In this document: one piece after another, positions 53,569-63,436 of the stretch
Position numbering within the stretch: the first letter of the stretch is position 1
Layout: each line of letters opens with the position of its first letter
Origin: Tenderia sp965602225
Lineage (GTDB): Bacteria > Pseudomonadota > Gammaproteobacteria > Tenderiales > Tenderiaceae
Reading direction: 5' to 3'
Assembly: GCA_965602225.1 (NCBI GenBank)
Contig: CBFCYE010000009.1
Coordinates: 1-64,000 of the forward strand
DNA length: 64,000 bases
Notes under the pieces: generated by a model
Databases searched by the model: none
Seen by the model: the letters and a program-made list of their open reading frames with translations, nothing else
Told to the model about the DNA's origin: nothing
Program-made: the position numbers and the translations under genes

Positions 53569-54711
53569 TTATTCGAGTGAGAGCTCTGATGAGTCTGTGT
53601 CATCATCGTTGGCCAGAGTGAGTCCTGAATCTTGTTCCTGAATCTTGCCACCCTTTTCTTCCAGGTCGATACGTAGTCGCAGATTGTTAGGTGCATCGGC
53701 ATTGCGCAGCGCCTCTTCCAGGGTGATGCGGCCTTCTTTATAGAGGTGGTATAACGCGCCATCAAAGGTGCGCATGCCAATGTTTTCTGATTTTGTCATG
53801 ACCTCTTTGATCGCGGTGATTTCACCTTTCAAAATCAAATCGCAGACCATGGGTGTGCCCAGCAATACTTCGATCGCAGCGGCACGTTTGCCATCTACCG
53901 TTGGTACCAGGCGTTGCGAAACAAAACCGCGCAGGTTGAGTGATAGATCAAGCATCAACTGCTTATGTCGATCTTCGGGAAAGAAGTTGATGATACGATC
54001 CAGCGCCTGGTTGGCATTATTGGCATGCAGGGTTGAGATGGCCAGATGGCCGGTTTCGGCGAAGGCCATGGCGTGTTCCATGGTTTCGCGATCGCGAATC
54101 TCACCGATCAGGATTACGTCTGGCGCCTGACGCAGAGTGTTCTTTAGGGCGTCTTCAAAGCTGGCGGTATCAACCCCCACTTCACGCTGATTGACGATAG
54201 ATTTTTTGTGTTTGTGGACAAACTCAATCGGGTCTTCAATGGTAATGATATGACCGGCGCTGTTGCTATTGCGGTAGTCGATCAACGCCGCCAGCGAGGT
54301 TGATTTACCCGAGCCAGTGCCGCCGACAAATAGCACCAAGCCACGTTTTTGCATCACCAGTTTGGTGAGTATGTCTGGCAGACCGAGATCCTTCCAGTTG
54401 GGGATGTCTACCTTGATGGCGCGGATGACCATGCCGACCTGGTTGCGTTGCTGGAAGATGTTGACGCGAAAGCGGCCGATGCCAGGTTCGGAGATGGCCA
54501 TGTTGCACTCGGGCCTATCTTTGAAGATTGCCTTCTGGTCGTCATTCATAATCTGGTCGGCTATTTCGTTGACCCGGCCAGGTGGGAGTGGTGTCTTTTC
54601 CAGTGGCACTAGCTCGCCCTGAATTTTGGCGCTGGGTGGAGCGCCGGTGGTTAGGTAAAGATCCGAAGCATCCTTCATGACCATGATTTTCAGATAGTCT
54701 TTGAGTTCCAT
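53569..54711 (-). CDS. pilU: Type IV pilus retraction ATPase PilU
   Basis: PilU is a PilT-like hexameric ATPase that supports pilus retraction. The 380-residue protein has Walker A GGTGSGKST, the Asp box ITIEDPIEF, Walker B LIGEIRDRETM and the His box AISTLHANNA. The start MELKDYLKIMVMKDASDLYLT and the acidic C-terminal tail fit PilU better than PilT. I start at ATG 54711. pilT is not in the window. Confidence 0.93.
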   Translation of the reverse strand: MELKDYLKIMVMKDASDLYLTTGAPPSAKIQGELVPLEKTPLPPGRVNEIADQIMNDDQKAIFKDRPECNMAISEPGIGRFRVNIFQQRNQVGMVIRAIKVDIPNWKDLGLPDILTKLVMQKRGLVLFVGGTGSGKSTSLAALIDYRNSNSAGHIITIEDPIEFVHKHKKSIVNQREVGVDTASFEDALKNTLRQAPDVILIGEIRDRETMEHAMAFAETGHLAISTLHANNANQALDRIINFFPEDRHKQLMLDLSLNLRGFVSQRLVPTVDGKRAAAIEVLLGTPMVCDLILKGEITAIKEVMTKSENIGMRTFDGALYHLYKEGRITLEEALRNADAPNNLRLRIDLEEKGGKIQEQDSGLTLANDDDTDSSELSLE

Positions 54712-54875
54712 GTTGTCTCTAAGTCCCTTTGTTTGCGACAAGTGGTTACGTTGAAGATATCGGCGTTACTAGAGGCAACTTGAGAAGTGGTATGATTTTG
54801 GAAGGAGTGGCGGAGTAAGGGTGCCTGGAGCAATTTTATTTCAGTATTTTCTGTTGTGTCAGTTGGTGGTTTTTT

Positions 54876-57803
54876 ATGAATAACGAGACAAATTATTCCT
54901 CGATTCTCTTGCCTGAGGCTGGCTTGGTCGGCTTGCCGGCGGAGCTGCGTCTATTGCTGGAAGATCAGTGGCGGGACTTTTGTGCCGCCAGCGAAGAGCT
55001 GGCCAGACAGATACTAGAAAATGAAACGCTGGCGCTATCGTTGTGTCGGGTTTGGGCCAGTAGTGATTTTGTTGCTAAGGCCTGCCTGCGTTATCCAGAC
55101 ATGCTGCAGACGTTGATAAATGAAGCCCAGCTGCAGCCTGAATCTTCATCTGATTATTACCAAAAAAGACTGAGTCTTCTGCTAGAAGATGCTAACGACG
55201 ATAATTACCTTGGCGTTTTGCTGCGTCAGTTTCGTCGTCGTGAGATGGTCCGCATTGCCTGGCGTGATATCGCTGGTTGGGCTGATTTGGATGAGACCCT
55301 GGCTGATCTTTCTGCCCTAGCTTCTGCCTGTGTTGAGGTGAGTCTGACGCGCCTGCATCAGTGGCAGTCTGCTGAGCTGGGCATGCCCATAGGCGAGCTG
55401 AGTGGCAAGCCGCAGTCTCTGGTGGTGCTGGGCATGGGCAAGCTGGGTGCGGGTGAGTTGAATTACTCTTCCGACATCGATCTGATCTTTGCCTATCCGG
55501 AAGAGGGGCAGACCCAGGGCGGTCGCTATGAAATGGCCAATAGTGAATATTTTATTCGCCTGGGCCGGCGTCTGGCTGCTGCCCTGAATCAGCAAACGGC
55601 AGAAGGTTTTGTCTTTCGTGTTGATATGCGGCTGCGACCGTTTGGTGATGCCGGGCCGTTGGCGATCAGCTTTGATGGTATGGAAAACTATTATCAAACC
55701 CATGGTCGTGAATGGGAACGCTACGCCATGGTCAAGGCGGCGGTGATTGCCGGTGACTTTGATGCGGGGGCCGAATTGATGGCCATCCTGCGACCGTTTG
55801 TCTATCGCCGTTATCTCGATTACGGCTCTTTTGAATCGCTGCGCGAGATGAAGGGCATGATTGCTACCGAGGTGCGACGCAAGGGCATGGAGGACAATAT
55901 CAAACTGGGGCCGGGTGGAATTCGTGAGGTCGAATTTATTGGGCAGGCCTATCAGTTGATCCGCGGTGGCCGCGATAAGACCTTGCAGATTCGGCCAATC
56001 CAACAGGTCTTGGCGTTGTTGGTAGAAAAAGATCTGTTGCCAGCCTATGTGGTTGATTCGCTGCAAAGTGCCTATGTATTTCTGCGTCGGGCCGAAAACC
56101 GGCTGCAGGCCATGGCCGATCAGCAGACCCATAGTCTGCCCAGTGGCGAGCTAGAACGGCAGCGTCTGGTGGTGGCAATGGGCTACGATAGTTGGCCGAC
56201 TTTTGAGGCGCAGCTGCGCAAGCATATGAGCAGCGTTGATGATGCCTTTGAGCAGGTGTTTGCTGCACCACAGCGTGAGCAGGCCGCCGAACAGGGCTCT
56301 GATTTTGATGCCGTCTGGAATGGCTCGGCCAGCGATGAGCAGGCCATTGCCGTGTTGCAGGGCAACGGCTATCAGCAACCAGAAGAGGCGCTACGCCTGC
56401 TGCAACGGCTGCGAGAGGGCTCGGCCTTTCGTCGGCTTTCCAGTCGCGGTCGTGAGCGGCTAGATAGATTAATGCCGTTGTTATTGGGGGCGGTGTCGAC
56501 GCTGGATAATGCTGAAGCAGTATTGGCGCGGGTTATTGATTTAATTGAGGCTATTGCCCGGCGAACGGCCTATCTGGCGCTGCTGGTGGAAAATCCCATG
56601 GCGCTGTCGCAAGTGGTCAAGTTGTTTGCCGCCAGTCCCTGGATTGCCAAACACTTGGCCCGTTATCCGGTGCTGCTGGACGAACTGCTTGATGCTCGCA
56701 GTCTGTATGCACCATCGGACAGGGCCGGGCTTGAGGCGGAGTTGAGGGTGTTGCTGGAACAGGTTGGTGATGACCTGGAACAGCAAATGGAGGTGTTGCG
56801 GCACTTCAAACACGCCAATGTGCTGCGTGTCGCCGCCGCTGATGTAATGGGTTTTTTTCCGTTAATGATTGTCTCGGATCATCTGACTGAGATTGCTGAG
56901 GTGGTGATGGCTGAGGTGGTGCGCATTGCCTACCAGCATTTACAGGCCAAACACGGTCGGCCCCTGTGTGTAGGTGATGATGGTCAGCAGTATGAGCCCG
57001 GTTTTCTGGTGATTGCCTATGGCAAGATGGGCGGTCTTGAACTGGGTTATAGTTCGGATCTGGATGTGGTGTTTCTGCAGGGTAATTATAATTGTGGTGG
57101 CCAGACCGACGGCGACTCAGCTACCGATAATATGGTCTTCTTCGCCCGTATGGGGCAGCGCATTATTCATATCATGACTGCGCTGACGCCGTCTGGCATT
57201 TTGTATGAAATAGACTCCCGTCTGCGCCCTAATGGTGATGCCGGCATGTTGGTGTCGGACCTGAATTCATTTGCCATCTATCAGGATAATGATGCCTGGA
57301 CCTGGGAGCATCAGGCCCTGGTACGAGCGCGGGTGGTGGCTGGGAGTGCCAAGCTGGCTAAACGTTTTGATGTCATTCGTGCCAAAGTGTTGGGGCGTCA
57401 GCGTGCCCCGCAACAGTTGCAGACCGAAGTTCGTGAGATGCGACAGAAAATGCGCGATACCCTGTCCAAGGCCGATGCTGGAATGTTTGACTTGAAACAG
57501 GATCCGGGCGGTATCGCGGATATTGAATTTATCGTTCAATACGCAGTATTGCGCTGGGCGCAGCAGCACCCAGCCTTGATGAAATGGACAGATAATATCC
57601 GTTTGTTAGAAACGCTGGCCGCTGAGGGTTTATTGGTTGAGGCTGATGCCCAGTTGTTGGCTGATGCCTATCGCAGCTATCGCGCCGCCGTTCATCGGCT
57701 TGGTCTGCAGGAAATGAAAGTTGTCGTTCCAGAACAAGAGTTCGCTTATTTGCGTCAAGGTGTTACGCGCATCTGGCAGGATCTGCTGGAAAAGGTAGAA
57801 TAG
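54876..57803 (+). CDS. glnE: Bifunctional glutamine synthetase adenylyltransferase/deadenylase GlnE
   Basis: GlnE switches glutamine synthetase activity by adding or removing AMP in response to PII. The 975-residue protein has two nucleotidyltransferase domains, with GMGKLGAGELNYSSDIDLIFAY (N-terminal, de-adenylylation) and AYGKMGGLELGYSSDLDVVFL (C-terminal, adenylylation). Each is followed by an RLRPxGDAG motif. The gene begins a plus-strand group with ilvE. Confidence 0.97.
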   Translation: MNNETNYSSILLPEAGLVGLPAELRLLLEDQWRDFCAASEELARQILENETLALSLCRVWASSDFVAKACLRYPDMLQTLINEAQLQPESSSDYYQKRLSLLLEDANDDNYLGVLLRQFRRREMVRIAWRDIAGWADLDETLADLSALASACVEVSLTRLHQWQSAELGMPIGELSGKPQSLVVLGMGKLGAGELNYSSDIDLIFAYPEEGQTQGGRYEMANSEYFIRLGRRLAAALNQQTAEGFVFRVDMRLRPFGDAGPLAISFDGMENYYQTHGREWERYAMVKAAVIAGDFDAGAELMAILRPFVYRRYLDYGSFESLREMKGMIATEVRRKGMEDNIKLGPGGIREVEFIGQAYQLIRGGRDKTLQIRPIQQVLALLVEKDLLPAYVVDSLQSAYVFLRRAENRLQAMADQQTHSLPSGELERQRLVVAMGYDSWPTFEAQLRKHMSSVDDAFEQVFAAPQREQAAEQGSDFDAVWNGSASDEQAIAVLQGNGYQQPEEALRLLQRLREGSAFRRLSSRGRERLDRLMPLLLGAVSTLDNAEAVLARVIDLIEAIARRTAYLALLVENPMALSQVVKLFAASPWIAKHLARYPVLLDELLDARSLYAPSDRAGLEAELRVLLEQVGDDLEQQMEVLRHFKHANVLRVAAADVMGFFPLMIVSDHLTEIAEVVMAEVVRIAYQHLQAKHGRPLCVGDDGQQYEPGFLVIAYGKMGGLELGYSSDLDVVFLQGNYNCGGQTDGDSATDNMVFFARMGQRIIHIMTALTPSGILYEIDSRLRPNGDAGMLVSDLNSFAIYQDNDAWTWEHQALVRARVVAGSAKLAKRFDVIRAKVLGRQRAPQQLQTEVREMRQKMRDTLSKADAGMFDLKQDPGGIADIEFIVQYAVLRWAQQHPALMKWTDNIRLLETLAAEGLLVEADAQLLADAYRSYRAAVHRLGLQEMKVVVPEQEFAYLRQGVTRIWQDLLEKVE

Positions 57804-57865
57804 GACGTTTTCGCCTGCTGCAATTAGTTGGGCGATGGTTATTGTAAGGTTTAAGGAGAGTTTGA

Positions 57866-58789
57866 GTGATTAGTATGGCGGATCGGGATGGTGTCATCTG
57901 GATGGATGGCGAGTTGGTTCCCTGGCGCGAGGCAAAGGTCCACGTGCTGACCCATACCCTGCATTATGGCATGGGTGTGTTTGAGGGCGAACGTGCCTAC
58001 AAGACCAACAAGGGTGCGGCCATTTTCCGTATGCAGGAACATACCGATCGCTTGTTTCGTTCAGCCCACATCATGGGTATGAAAATGCCTTACGATAAAG
58101 ACACCATTAACGCCGCCACTGTTGCTGCTGTTAAAGAGAATAATCTTGAATTCGGTTATATCCGCCCAATGGTGTTCTACGGCGCCGAAGGTATGGGCCT
58201 GCGTGCTGACAATCTCAAAACTCATGTCATGGTTGCGGCCTGGGAGTGGGGTTCTTACATGGGTGATGAAAATCTCAAGAACGGCATCAAGGTACGCACC
58301 TCATCGTTTACACGTCACCACGTCAATATCATGATGTGTAAATCCAAGACCAATGCCAATTACGTCAATTCCATGATGGCGCTGCAAGAAGCCTTGGCCT
58401 GTGGTTGTGACGAAGCGCTATTGCTGGATACTGACGGTTGTGTTGCTGAAGGTAGCGGTGAAAACTTCTTCATGGTTCGTGATGGTGTGATCTATACGCC
58501 AGAGCTGACCTCGGCCCTGGATGGCATTACCCGTAACACCATCATCAAGTTGGCCGAAGAAATGGGTTATACGGTGAAAGAGAAGCGTATAACCCGCGAC
58601 GAAGTCTATATCGCCGATGAGGCCTTTTTTACCGGTTCGGCGGCGGAAGTAACCCCTATCCGTGAACTGGATGGTCGGGCTATCGGTGAAGGTGGTCGTG
58701 GTCCGATTACCGAACGTCTGCAAACCACTTATTTCGATATTGTTCATGGTCGTAGTGAGAGCCATATGCACTGGCTGACAATGGCCTAA
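57866..58789 (+). CDS. ilvE: Branched-chain amino acid aminotransferase IlvE
   Basis: IlvE is the PLP enzyme for the last step in Val, Leu and Ile synthesis. The 307-residue class IV aminotransferase shows LHYGMGVFEGERAY, the Lys-containing CKSKTNANYVNSMMA, EGSGENFFMVRDG and FFTGSAAEVTPIRELDGR. The GTG at 57866 has AAGGAG seven bases upstream; the ATG three codons later is too far from it. It is 62 bases after glnE. Confidence 0.96.
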   Translation: MISMADRDGVIWMDGELVPWREAKVHVLTHTLHYGMGVFEGERAYKTNKGAAIFRMQEHTDRLFRSAHIMGMKMPYDKDTINAATVAAVKENNLEFGYIRPMVFYGAEGMGLRADNLKTHVMVAAWEWGSYMGDENLKNGIKVRTSSFTRHHVNIMMCKSKTNANYVNSMMALQEALACGCDEALLLDTDGCVAEGSGENFFMVRDGVIYTPELTSALDGITRNTIIKLAEEMGYTVKEKRITRDEVYIADEAFFTGSAAEVTPIRELDGRAIGEGGRGPITERLQTTYFDIVHGRSESHMHWLTMA

Positions 58790-58806
58790 CCAACGAGGAT
58801 ATGATC

Positions 58807-59010
58807 GTGGCAACACAAAAACAGGCTTCACCCGCGGATATGCCGGCCAATGCCGAGAATCATTATGATGTGACTAAGGCGGACATGCCCTTGCATTGCC
58901 CCATGCCTGGTATGAGCAAGTGGGATTCTCACCCCAAGGTGTTTTTACCTATGACCGACGGCAAGGCCAAGTGTCCTTATTGTGGTGCGGAGTACACGTT
59001 AAAAGACTGA
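58807..59010 (+). CDS. Zinc-finger domain protein (zf-CHCC type)
   Basis: The 67-residue protein has a HC..H..CPYC arrangement (LHCPMPGMSKWDSHPKVFLPM..KCPYCGAEYTL), typical of the zf-CHCC family related to mitochondrial NDUFS6. The role is unknown. I prefer the GTG at 58807, eight bases after GAGG; the ATG at 58801 is too close to it. It follows ilvE and ends at a terminator. Confidence 0.88.
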   Translation: MATQKQASPADMPANAENHYDVTKADMPLHCPMPGMSKWDSHPKVFLPMTDGKAKCPYCGAEYTLKD

Positions 59011-59031
59011 ACGATTGAATGATCTAGATAG

Positions 59032-59062
59032 AAAAACGCCCGGCTGATCCGGGCGTTTTTTT
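59032..59062 (+). terminator. Intrinsic terminator after the zinc-finger gene
   Basis: AAAAACGCCCGG, loop CTGAT, CCGGGCG and a T run. It may also serve the convergent msbA gene. Confidence 0.9.
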
Positions 59063-59072
59063 GTTTGGGGGG

Positions 59073-60815
59073 TTAACTGTTTTCCTGGCCGGAAAACTGG
59101 ATTTGATACAGGTCGGCGTAGCGACCACCTTTGGCCAGCAGTTCATCGTGGCTGCCGATTTCTATGATATTGCCGTGATCCAGCACCACGATTCGATCAG
59201 CCTTCTTGATGGTTGAAAGGCGGTGGGCGATGGTGATGGTGGTGCGGCCCTGCATCAGCACTTCCAGTGCCTGCTGTACTTTCTGTTCTGACTCTGTATC
59301 CAATGCTGAGGTGGCTTCATCCAGAATCAATATGGGCGCGTCCTTGAGCAGGGCGCGGGCAATGGCGATGCGTTGGCGTTGGCCGCCGGAGAGGCGCACG
59401 CCGTTTTGGCCGCACTGGGTCTGCAGTCCTTCAGGCAGGTCCTTGATGAACTCCATGGCATGGGCTTTTTCTGCAGCGGCAATGATTTCTGCTTCACTGG
59501 CATCGTTTTTGGTGCCATAGGCTATGTTGGCTGCAATGCTGTCGTTGAACAGTACTACCTGTTGGCTGACCAGGCTGAGGTTGGTGCGCAGGTCGGCAAG
59601 TTTGATCTCCTGGGTATCAATACCGTCGATCAATATTTGGCCTGAGCTGGGTTGATAAAATCGGGGTATCAGGCTGGCTAGGGTCGATTTACCGCTGCCT
59701 GACTGCCCGACCAGGGCGATGGTTTCACCAGCAGAAATATTGAGTGAAATGTTGGCTAGCGTATCCTGTTCTGCCTCGCTGTAGCGAAAGCCTGTGTTGC
59801 GGAATTCAAGCTGGCCCTTGGCTTTTCCCAACGATTTTTGGCCGTCATCAGGTTCTGTCGGTTGGTCGATTATTTCAAAAACGGTTTGAGCGGCGGCAAG
59901 GCCGCGTTGAATAGCGTCGTTGACGCTGGTGAGGCGTTTAATGGGAGGAAGCAACATTCCCATGGCAGTAAAAAAGGCGGTAAATGTGCCGGCGCTCATG
60001 GCAGGGTCTTTGTTGGCTGCTAGGTTGACGATGGTGGCCAGGGCGATAATCGCCAGCAACTGAACCACGGGTACGCTGCCGGATGAGGTGACTAGTACCT
60101 TCATATAATAGCGGCGCGCCCAGTTAATGGTGTCGTGGAAGCGGTGGTTTTCGTAGGCCTGACCACCAAACAATTTGACCTCTTTGTGGCCACTGATCGC
60201 TTCTTCAGCAATATTGTTCATCTCGCCAATGCTATCCATGTATGCCAGATTGAAGCGGCGTAGCCGTTTGGATATGAGTTTAACGATGAGTCCGATGATG
60301 GGTAAGACGATAAAAAAGAATAGCGCCAGCTGCCAATCAATGTAGAGCATAAATGCCAATAGACCGAACAGTGTCACCGTGTCGCGGATCAGTACGAGGA
60401 TGGCGTTAGTGCTGGCTTCATATACCTGGGTTACATCGTAAGTGAATTTTGACAGTAGTCCGCCGGATGGTTGTTGGTCAAAGGCGTGAGTGGGGGCTTG
60501 CATGAGTCGGTCAAACATTTCATTGCGCAGGTCCATGACGATTTTATGGCCTATCCAGCCCATTGCTACGGCGCTGGTGTATTGTGCTGCGCCACGTAAA
60601 ACAAATAAGCCAACTAGTAGGAGCGAGTAGTAAAGGGCGGAGCCCTTGTCTTGCTCAACAAAGCTGCCATCAATAAGTGGGCCGAGGATGGCTGGTATTG
60701 CCGGTTCAGAGAGGCCTACAACCACCGTTGCCAAAATGGCGATGGCAAATATTTTCCAGTAGGGGCGGGCGTAGCTAAGGAGCCGAAGGTATAACTGCTT
60801 GCTGTTTTGATCCAT
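59073..60815 (-). CDS. msbA: Lipid A flippase MsbA
   Basis: MsbA is a homodimeric ABC exporter that flips lipid A-core across the inner membrane. The 580-residue protein has an N-terminal six-TM domain and a C-terminal ATPase with Walker A GQSGSGKST, signature LSGGQRQRIAIARALL and Walker B ILILDEATSALD. It is divergent from hldE. Confidence 0.95.
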   Translation of the reverse strand: MDQNSKQLYLRLLSYARPYWKIFAIAILATVVVGLSEPAIPAILGPLIDGSFVEQDKGSALYYSLLLVGLFVLRGAAQYTSAVAMGWIGHKIVMDLRNEMFDRLMQAPTHAFDQQPSGGLLSKFTYDVTQVYEASTNAILVLIRDTVTLFGLLAFMLYIDWQLALFFFIVLPIIGLIVKLISKRLRRFNLAYMDSIGEMNNIAEEAISGHKEVKLFGGQAYENHRFHDTINWARRYYMKVLVTSSGSVPVVQLLAIIALATIVNLAANKDPAMSAGTFTAFFTAMGMLLPPIKRLTSVNDAIQRGLAAAQTVFEIIDQPTEPDDGQKSLGKAKGQLEFRNTGFRYSEAEQDTLANISLNISAGETIALVGQSGSGKSTLASLIPRFYQPSSGQILIDGIDTQEIKLADLRTNLSLVSQQVVLFNDSIAANIAYGTKNDASEAEIIAAAEKAHAMEFIKDLPEGLQTQCGQNGVRLSGGQRQRIAIARALLKDAPILILDEATSALDTESEQKVQQALEVLMQGRTTITIAHRLSTIKKADRIVVLDHGNIIEIGSHDELLAKGGRYADLYQIQFSGQENS

Positions 60816-61000
60816 TGTTGCGGTCTAAGGTCTTGTTTCAAATAGGCGTAGGGCATTGTACCCGTTCCTGAGTAAGATGGAGAGATTCGTGTTTTTCTAA
60901 ACTCGTGTTCATGCTGTGGTCTGGCGCTTCGGGCGGTGAATAGGCGCTTGATTCATGGTATTATTTTGCCCTTTATGAATGCTCCGGGGCTGTAGGGTTG

Positions 61001-62425
61001 ATGAAGATCCAGATTCCAAATTTCGATAATGCGCGGGTGCTGGTGGTGGGTGATCTGATGCTTGATCGCTATTGGTACGGCAGCACCTCACGTATCTCGC
61101 CCGAGGCGCCGGTGCCGGTGGTGCACGTTGGGGAGTCGGAAGAGCGCCCTGGTGGGGCCGGTAACGTGGCCCTGAATATTGCCGCCTTTGGTAGCCAGGT
61201 GGATGTGCTCGGTTTGACTGGTGATGATGAGCCCGCTCAGGCCTTAGCCCAGCGTCTTGAAGGCGCTGGGGTGCAGTGCCATTTCGAAAAGGTAGCCGGA
61301 CTGGCTACTGTGACCAAGCTCAGGGTGATGAGTCGTCATCAACAGCTGATTCGGCTTGATTTTGAGGATGGTTTTCACGAGGTTGACAGCTCGGCCCTGC
61401 AGGCGCGCTACCAAGGTTTGTTAGCTGCTTGTGATGCGGTGATCTTGTCGGATTATGGCAAGGGCACGCTGACGGCGGTTCAGTCTCTGATTGCGGCGGC
61501 GCGTCAGGCTGGCAAACCGGTATTGATCGACCCCAAGGGTAATGATTATTCGATCTATTGTGGCGCCACTCTGATTACGCCGAACCTGTCCGAGTTTGAG
61601 GCGGTGGTGGGGCATTGCAAGACCGACGCCGAGGTGGAAACCAAGGGCGAGGCCTTAAGGGCTGAGCTGGACCTGGAGGCATTGCTGGTGACCCGTAGCG
61701 AAAAAGGCATGACTCTGATTCGCAAGGACATGCCTGTGCTGCATCTGCCGACCAAGGCGCGCGAGGTGTATGACGTGACTGGTGCCGGTGATACGGTGAT
61801 TTCGGCGCTGGCGGCGGCGCTGGCGGCAGGGCAGGATCTGGCCGAGGCCACCGCGCTGGCCAATCTGGCTGCTGGTGTGGTGGTAGCCAAACTGGGCACG
61901 GCGACCGCCAGTGTGACTGAGTTGCGGCATGCGATTCGTGAACATGACGAGATTGAAGGCGGTGTGCTCGAAGAGGATAGGCTGGAGGCGCTGGTGCGTG
62001 ATGCCCAGGCCCACGGTGAGACGGTGGTGATGACCAACGGTTGTTTCGACATCCTTCATGCCGGTCACGTGGCCTATCTGGAACAGGCCAGAAAGCTGGG
62101 TGACCGGCTGATCGTGGCGGTCAATGATGACGCCTCGGTCAAACGACTCAAGGGTGAAGAGCGGCCGGTCAACAGTCTGCCGCAGCGGATGACGGTGCTG
62201 GCGGCGCTGGCGAGTGTCGACTGGGTGGTGCCGTTCTCGGAAGATACGCCGGAGCGATTGATCTGCCATATTTGTCCCGACGTGTTGGTCAAGGGTGGTG
62301 ATTATCAGCCCGAGCAGATCGCCGGTGGTAAGTGTGTGGCAGAGGCTGGCGGTAAGGTCGTGGTGCTGGATTTTGTCGAAGGCTGTTCGACCACGCGCAT
62401 TATTGATGTGATTCGTGGCGGTTAA
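61001..62425 (+). CDS. hldE: Bifunctional heptose kinase/adenylyltransferase HldE
   Basis: HldE phosphorylates heptose 7-phosphate and later adds AMP to make ADP-heptose for LPS core. The N-terminal PfkB-type kinase (about 1-320) has GGAGNVALNIA and the catalytic DVTGAGDTVIS. The C-terminal nucleotidyltransferase has TNGCFDILHAGHVAYLEQA. I start at the ATG at 61001, one codon after a TTG. hldD follows 21 bases later. Confidence 0.96.
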   Translation: MKIQIPNFDNARVLVVGDLMLDRYWYGSTSRISPEAPVPVVHVGESEERPGGAGNVALNIAAFGSQVDVLGLTGDDEPAQALAQRLEGAGVQCHFEKVAGLATVTKLRVMSRHQQLIRLDFEDGFHEVDSSALQARYQGLLAACDAVILSDYGKGTLTAVQSLIAAARQAGKPVLIDPKGNDYSIYCGATLITPNLSEFEAVVGHCKTDAEVETKGEALRAELDLEALLVTRSEKGMTLIRKDMPVLHLPTKAREVYDVTGAGDTVISALAAALAAGQDLAEATALANLAAGVVVAKLGTATASVTELRHAIREHDEIEGGVLEEDRLEALVRDAQAHGETVVMTNGCFDILHAGHVAYLEQARKLGDRLIVAVNDDASVKRLKGEERPVNSLPQRMTVLAALASVDWVVPFSEDTPERLICHICPDVLVKGGDYQPEQIAGGKCVAEAGGKVVVLDFVEGCSTTRIIDVIRGG

Positions 62426-62446
62426 GAACGATATGAGGATAAACAA

Positions 62447-63397
62447 ATGATTGTAGTCACAGGTGGTGCCGGTTTTATCGGCAGCAATATCGTCAAGGGG
62501 CTGAATGCGCTGGGCCGCACTGATATCCTGGTGGTGGATGATCTTAAGGACGGTATCAAGTTCAAGAATATCGCCGACTGCGATATCGCTGATTACATGG
62601 ATAAGGATGATTTCCTGGCCATGATCGAGTCGGGTGCAGAATTCGCTGCGCCGATTGAAGTGATCTTTCATGAAGGTGCCTGCTCTGCCACCACTGAGTG
62701 GGACGGCCACTATATGATGAAGATCAATTACGACTATTCCAAGGCTTTGCTGCACTACTGTCTCGATCGCGGCATCCAGTATCTGTATGCCTCCTCGGCC
62801 TCGGTTTATGGTGACGGGCCGGTGTTCAAGGAATCGCCCGAGCATGAAGAGCCGTTGAATGTGTACGGCTACTCCAAGTTTCAGTTCGATCAGTATGTCC
62901 GCCGCCTGCTGCCAGAGGCGCAGAGCCAGGTGGTGGGATTCCGCTATTTCAATGTCTATGGCCCGCGCGAACAGCATAAAGGCAGCATGGCCAGTGTCGC
63001 CTTTCACCTGAATAATCAGTTTAAAGCGAGCGGCAATGTGCGTCTGTTTGAAGGTTGTGACGGTTATGGTAACGGTGAGCAGCGTCGCGACTTTATCTAT
63101 GTCGGTGACGTGGTGGCGGTGAACCTGTGGTTTTGGCAGAACAGGGATAAGACTGGCATTTTCAATCTTGGCACCGGTCGCAGTCAGAGTTTTAATGATG
63201 TCGCCAATGCGGTGTTGGCTCATCATGGCAAGGGTACGCTGGAATATATTCCTTTTCCTGATCACCTCAAGGGTTGTTATCAGAGTTTTACCGAGGCCGA
63301 TATGAATGCCTTGCGTGAGGCTGGTTATGGGGCCGCTTTCAAGACGGTTGAAGAGGGCGTTGCCGAATACATGCAGTGTCTCAACGCAGGCAAGTAA
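62447..63397 (+). CDS. hldD: ADP-L-glycero-D-manno-heptose 6-epimerase HldD
   Basis: HldD epimerises ADP-D,D-heptose to the L,D form used in LPS core. The 316-residue short-chain dehydrogenase has the NADP motif TGGAGFIGSN, the catalytic Tyr and Lys in YGYSKFQFD, and FRYFNVYGPREQHKG. It lies between hldE and waaF. Confidence 0.96.
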   Translation: MIVVTGGAGFIGSNIVKGLNALGRTDILVVDDLKDGIKFKNIADCDIADYMDKDDFLAMIESGAEFAAPIEVIFHEGACSATTEWDGHYMMKINYDYSKALLHYCLDRGIQYLYASSASVYGDGPVFKESPEHEEPLNVYGYSKFQFDQYVRRLLPEAQSQVVGFRYFNVYGPREQHKGSMASVAFHLNNQFKASGNVRLFEGCDGYGNGEQRRDFIYVGDVVAVNLWFWQNRDKTGIFNLGTGRSQSFNDVANAVLAHHGKGTLEYIPFPDHLKGCYQSFTEADMNALREAGYGAAFKTVEEGVAEYMQCLNAGK

Positions 63398-63436
63398 GTC
63401 TGTGTTGATCTGTGTGGCGACGGGAAAGTAGGCTCG

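Noticed and set aside
55317..56132. A 271-codon minus-strand open frame inside glnE
   Set aside because: Antisense shadow of glnE with no domain features.
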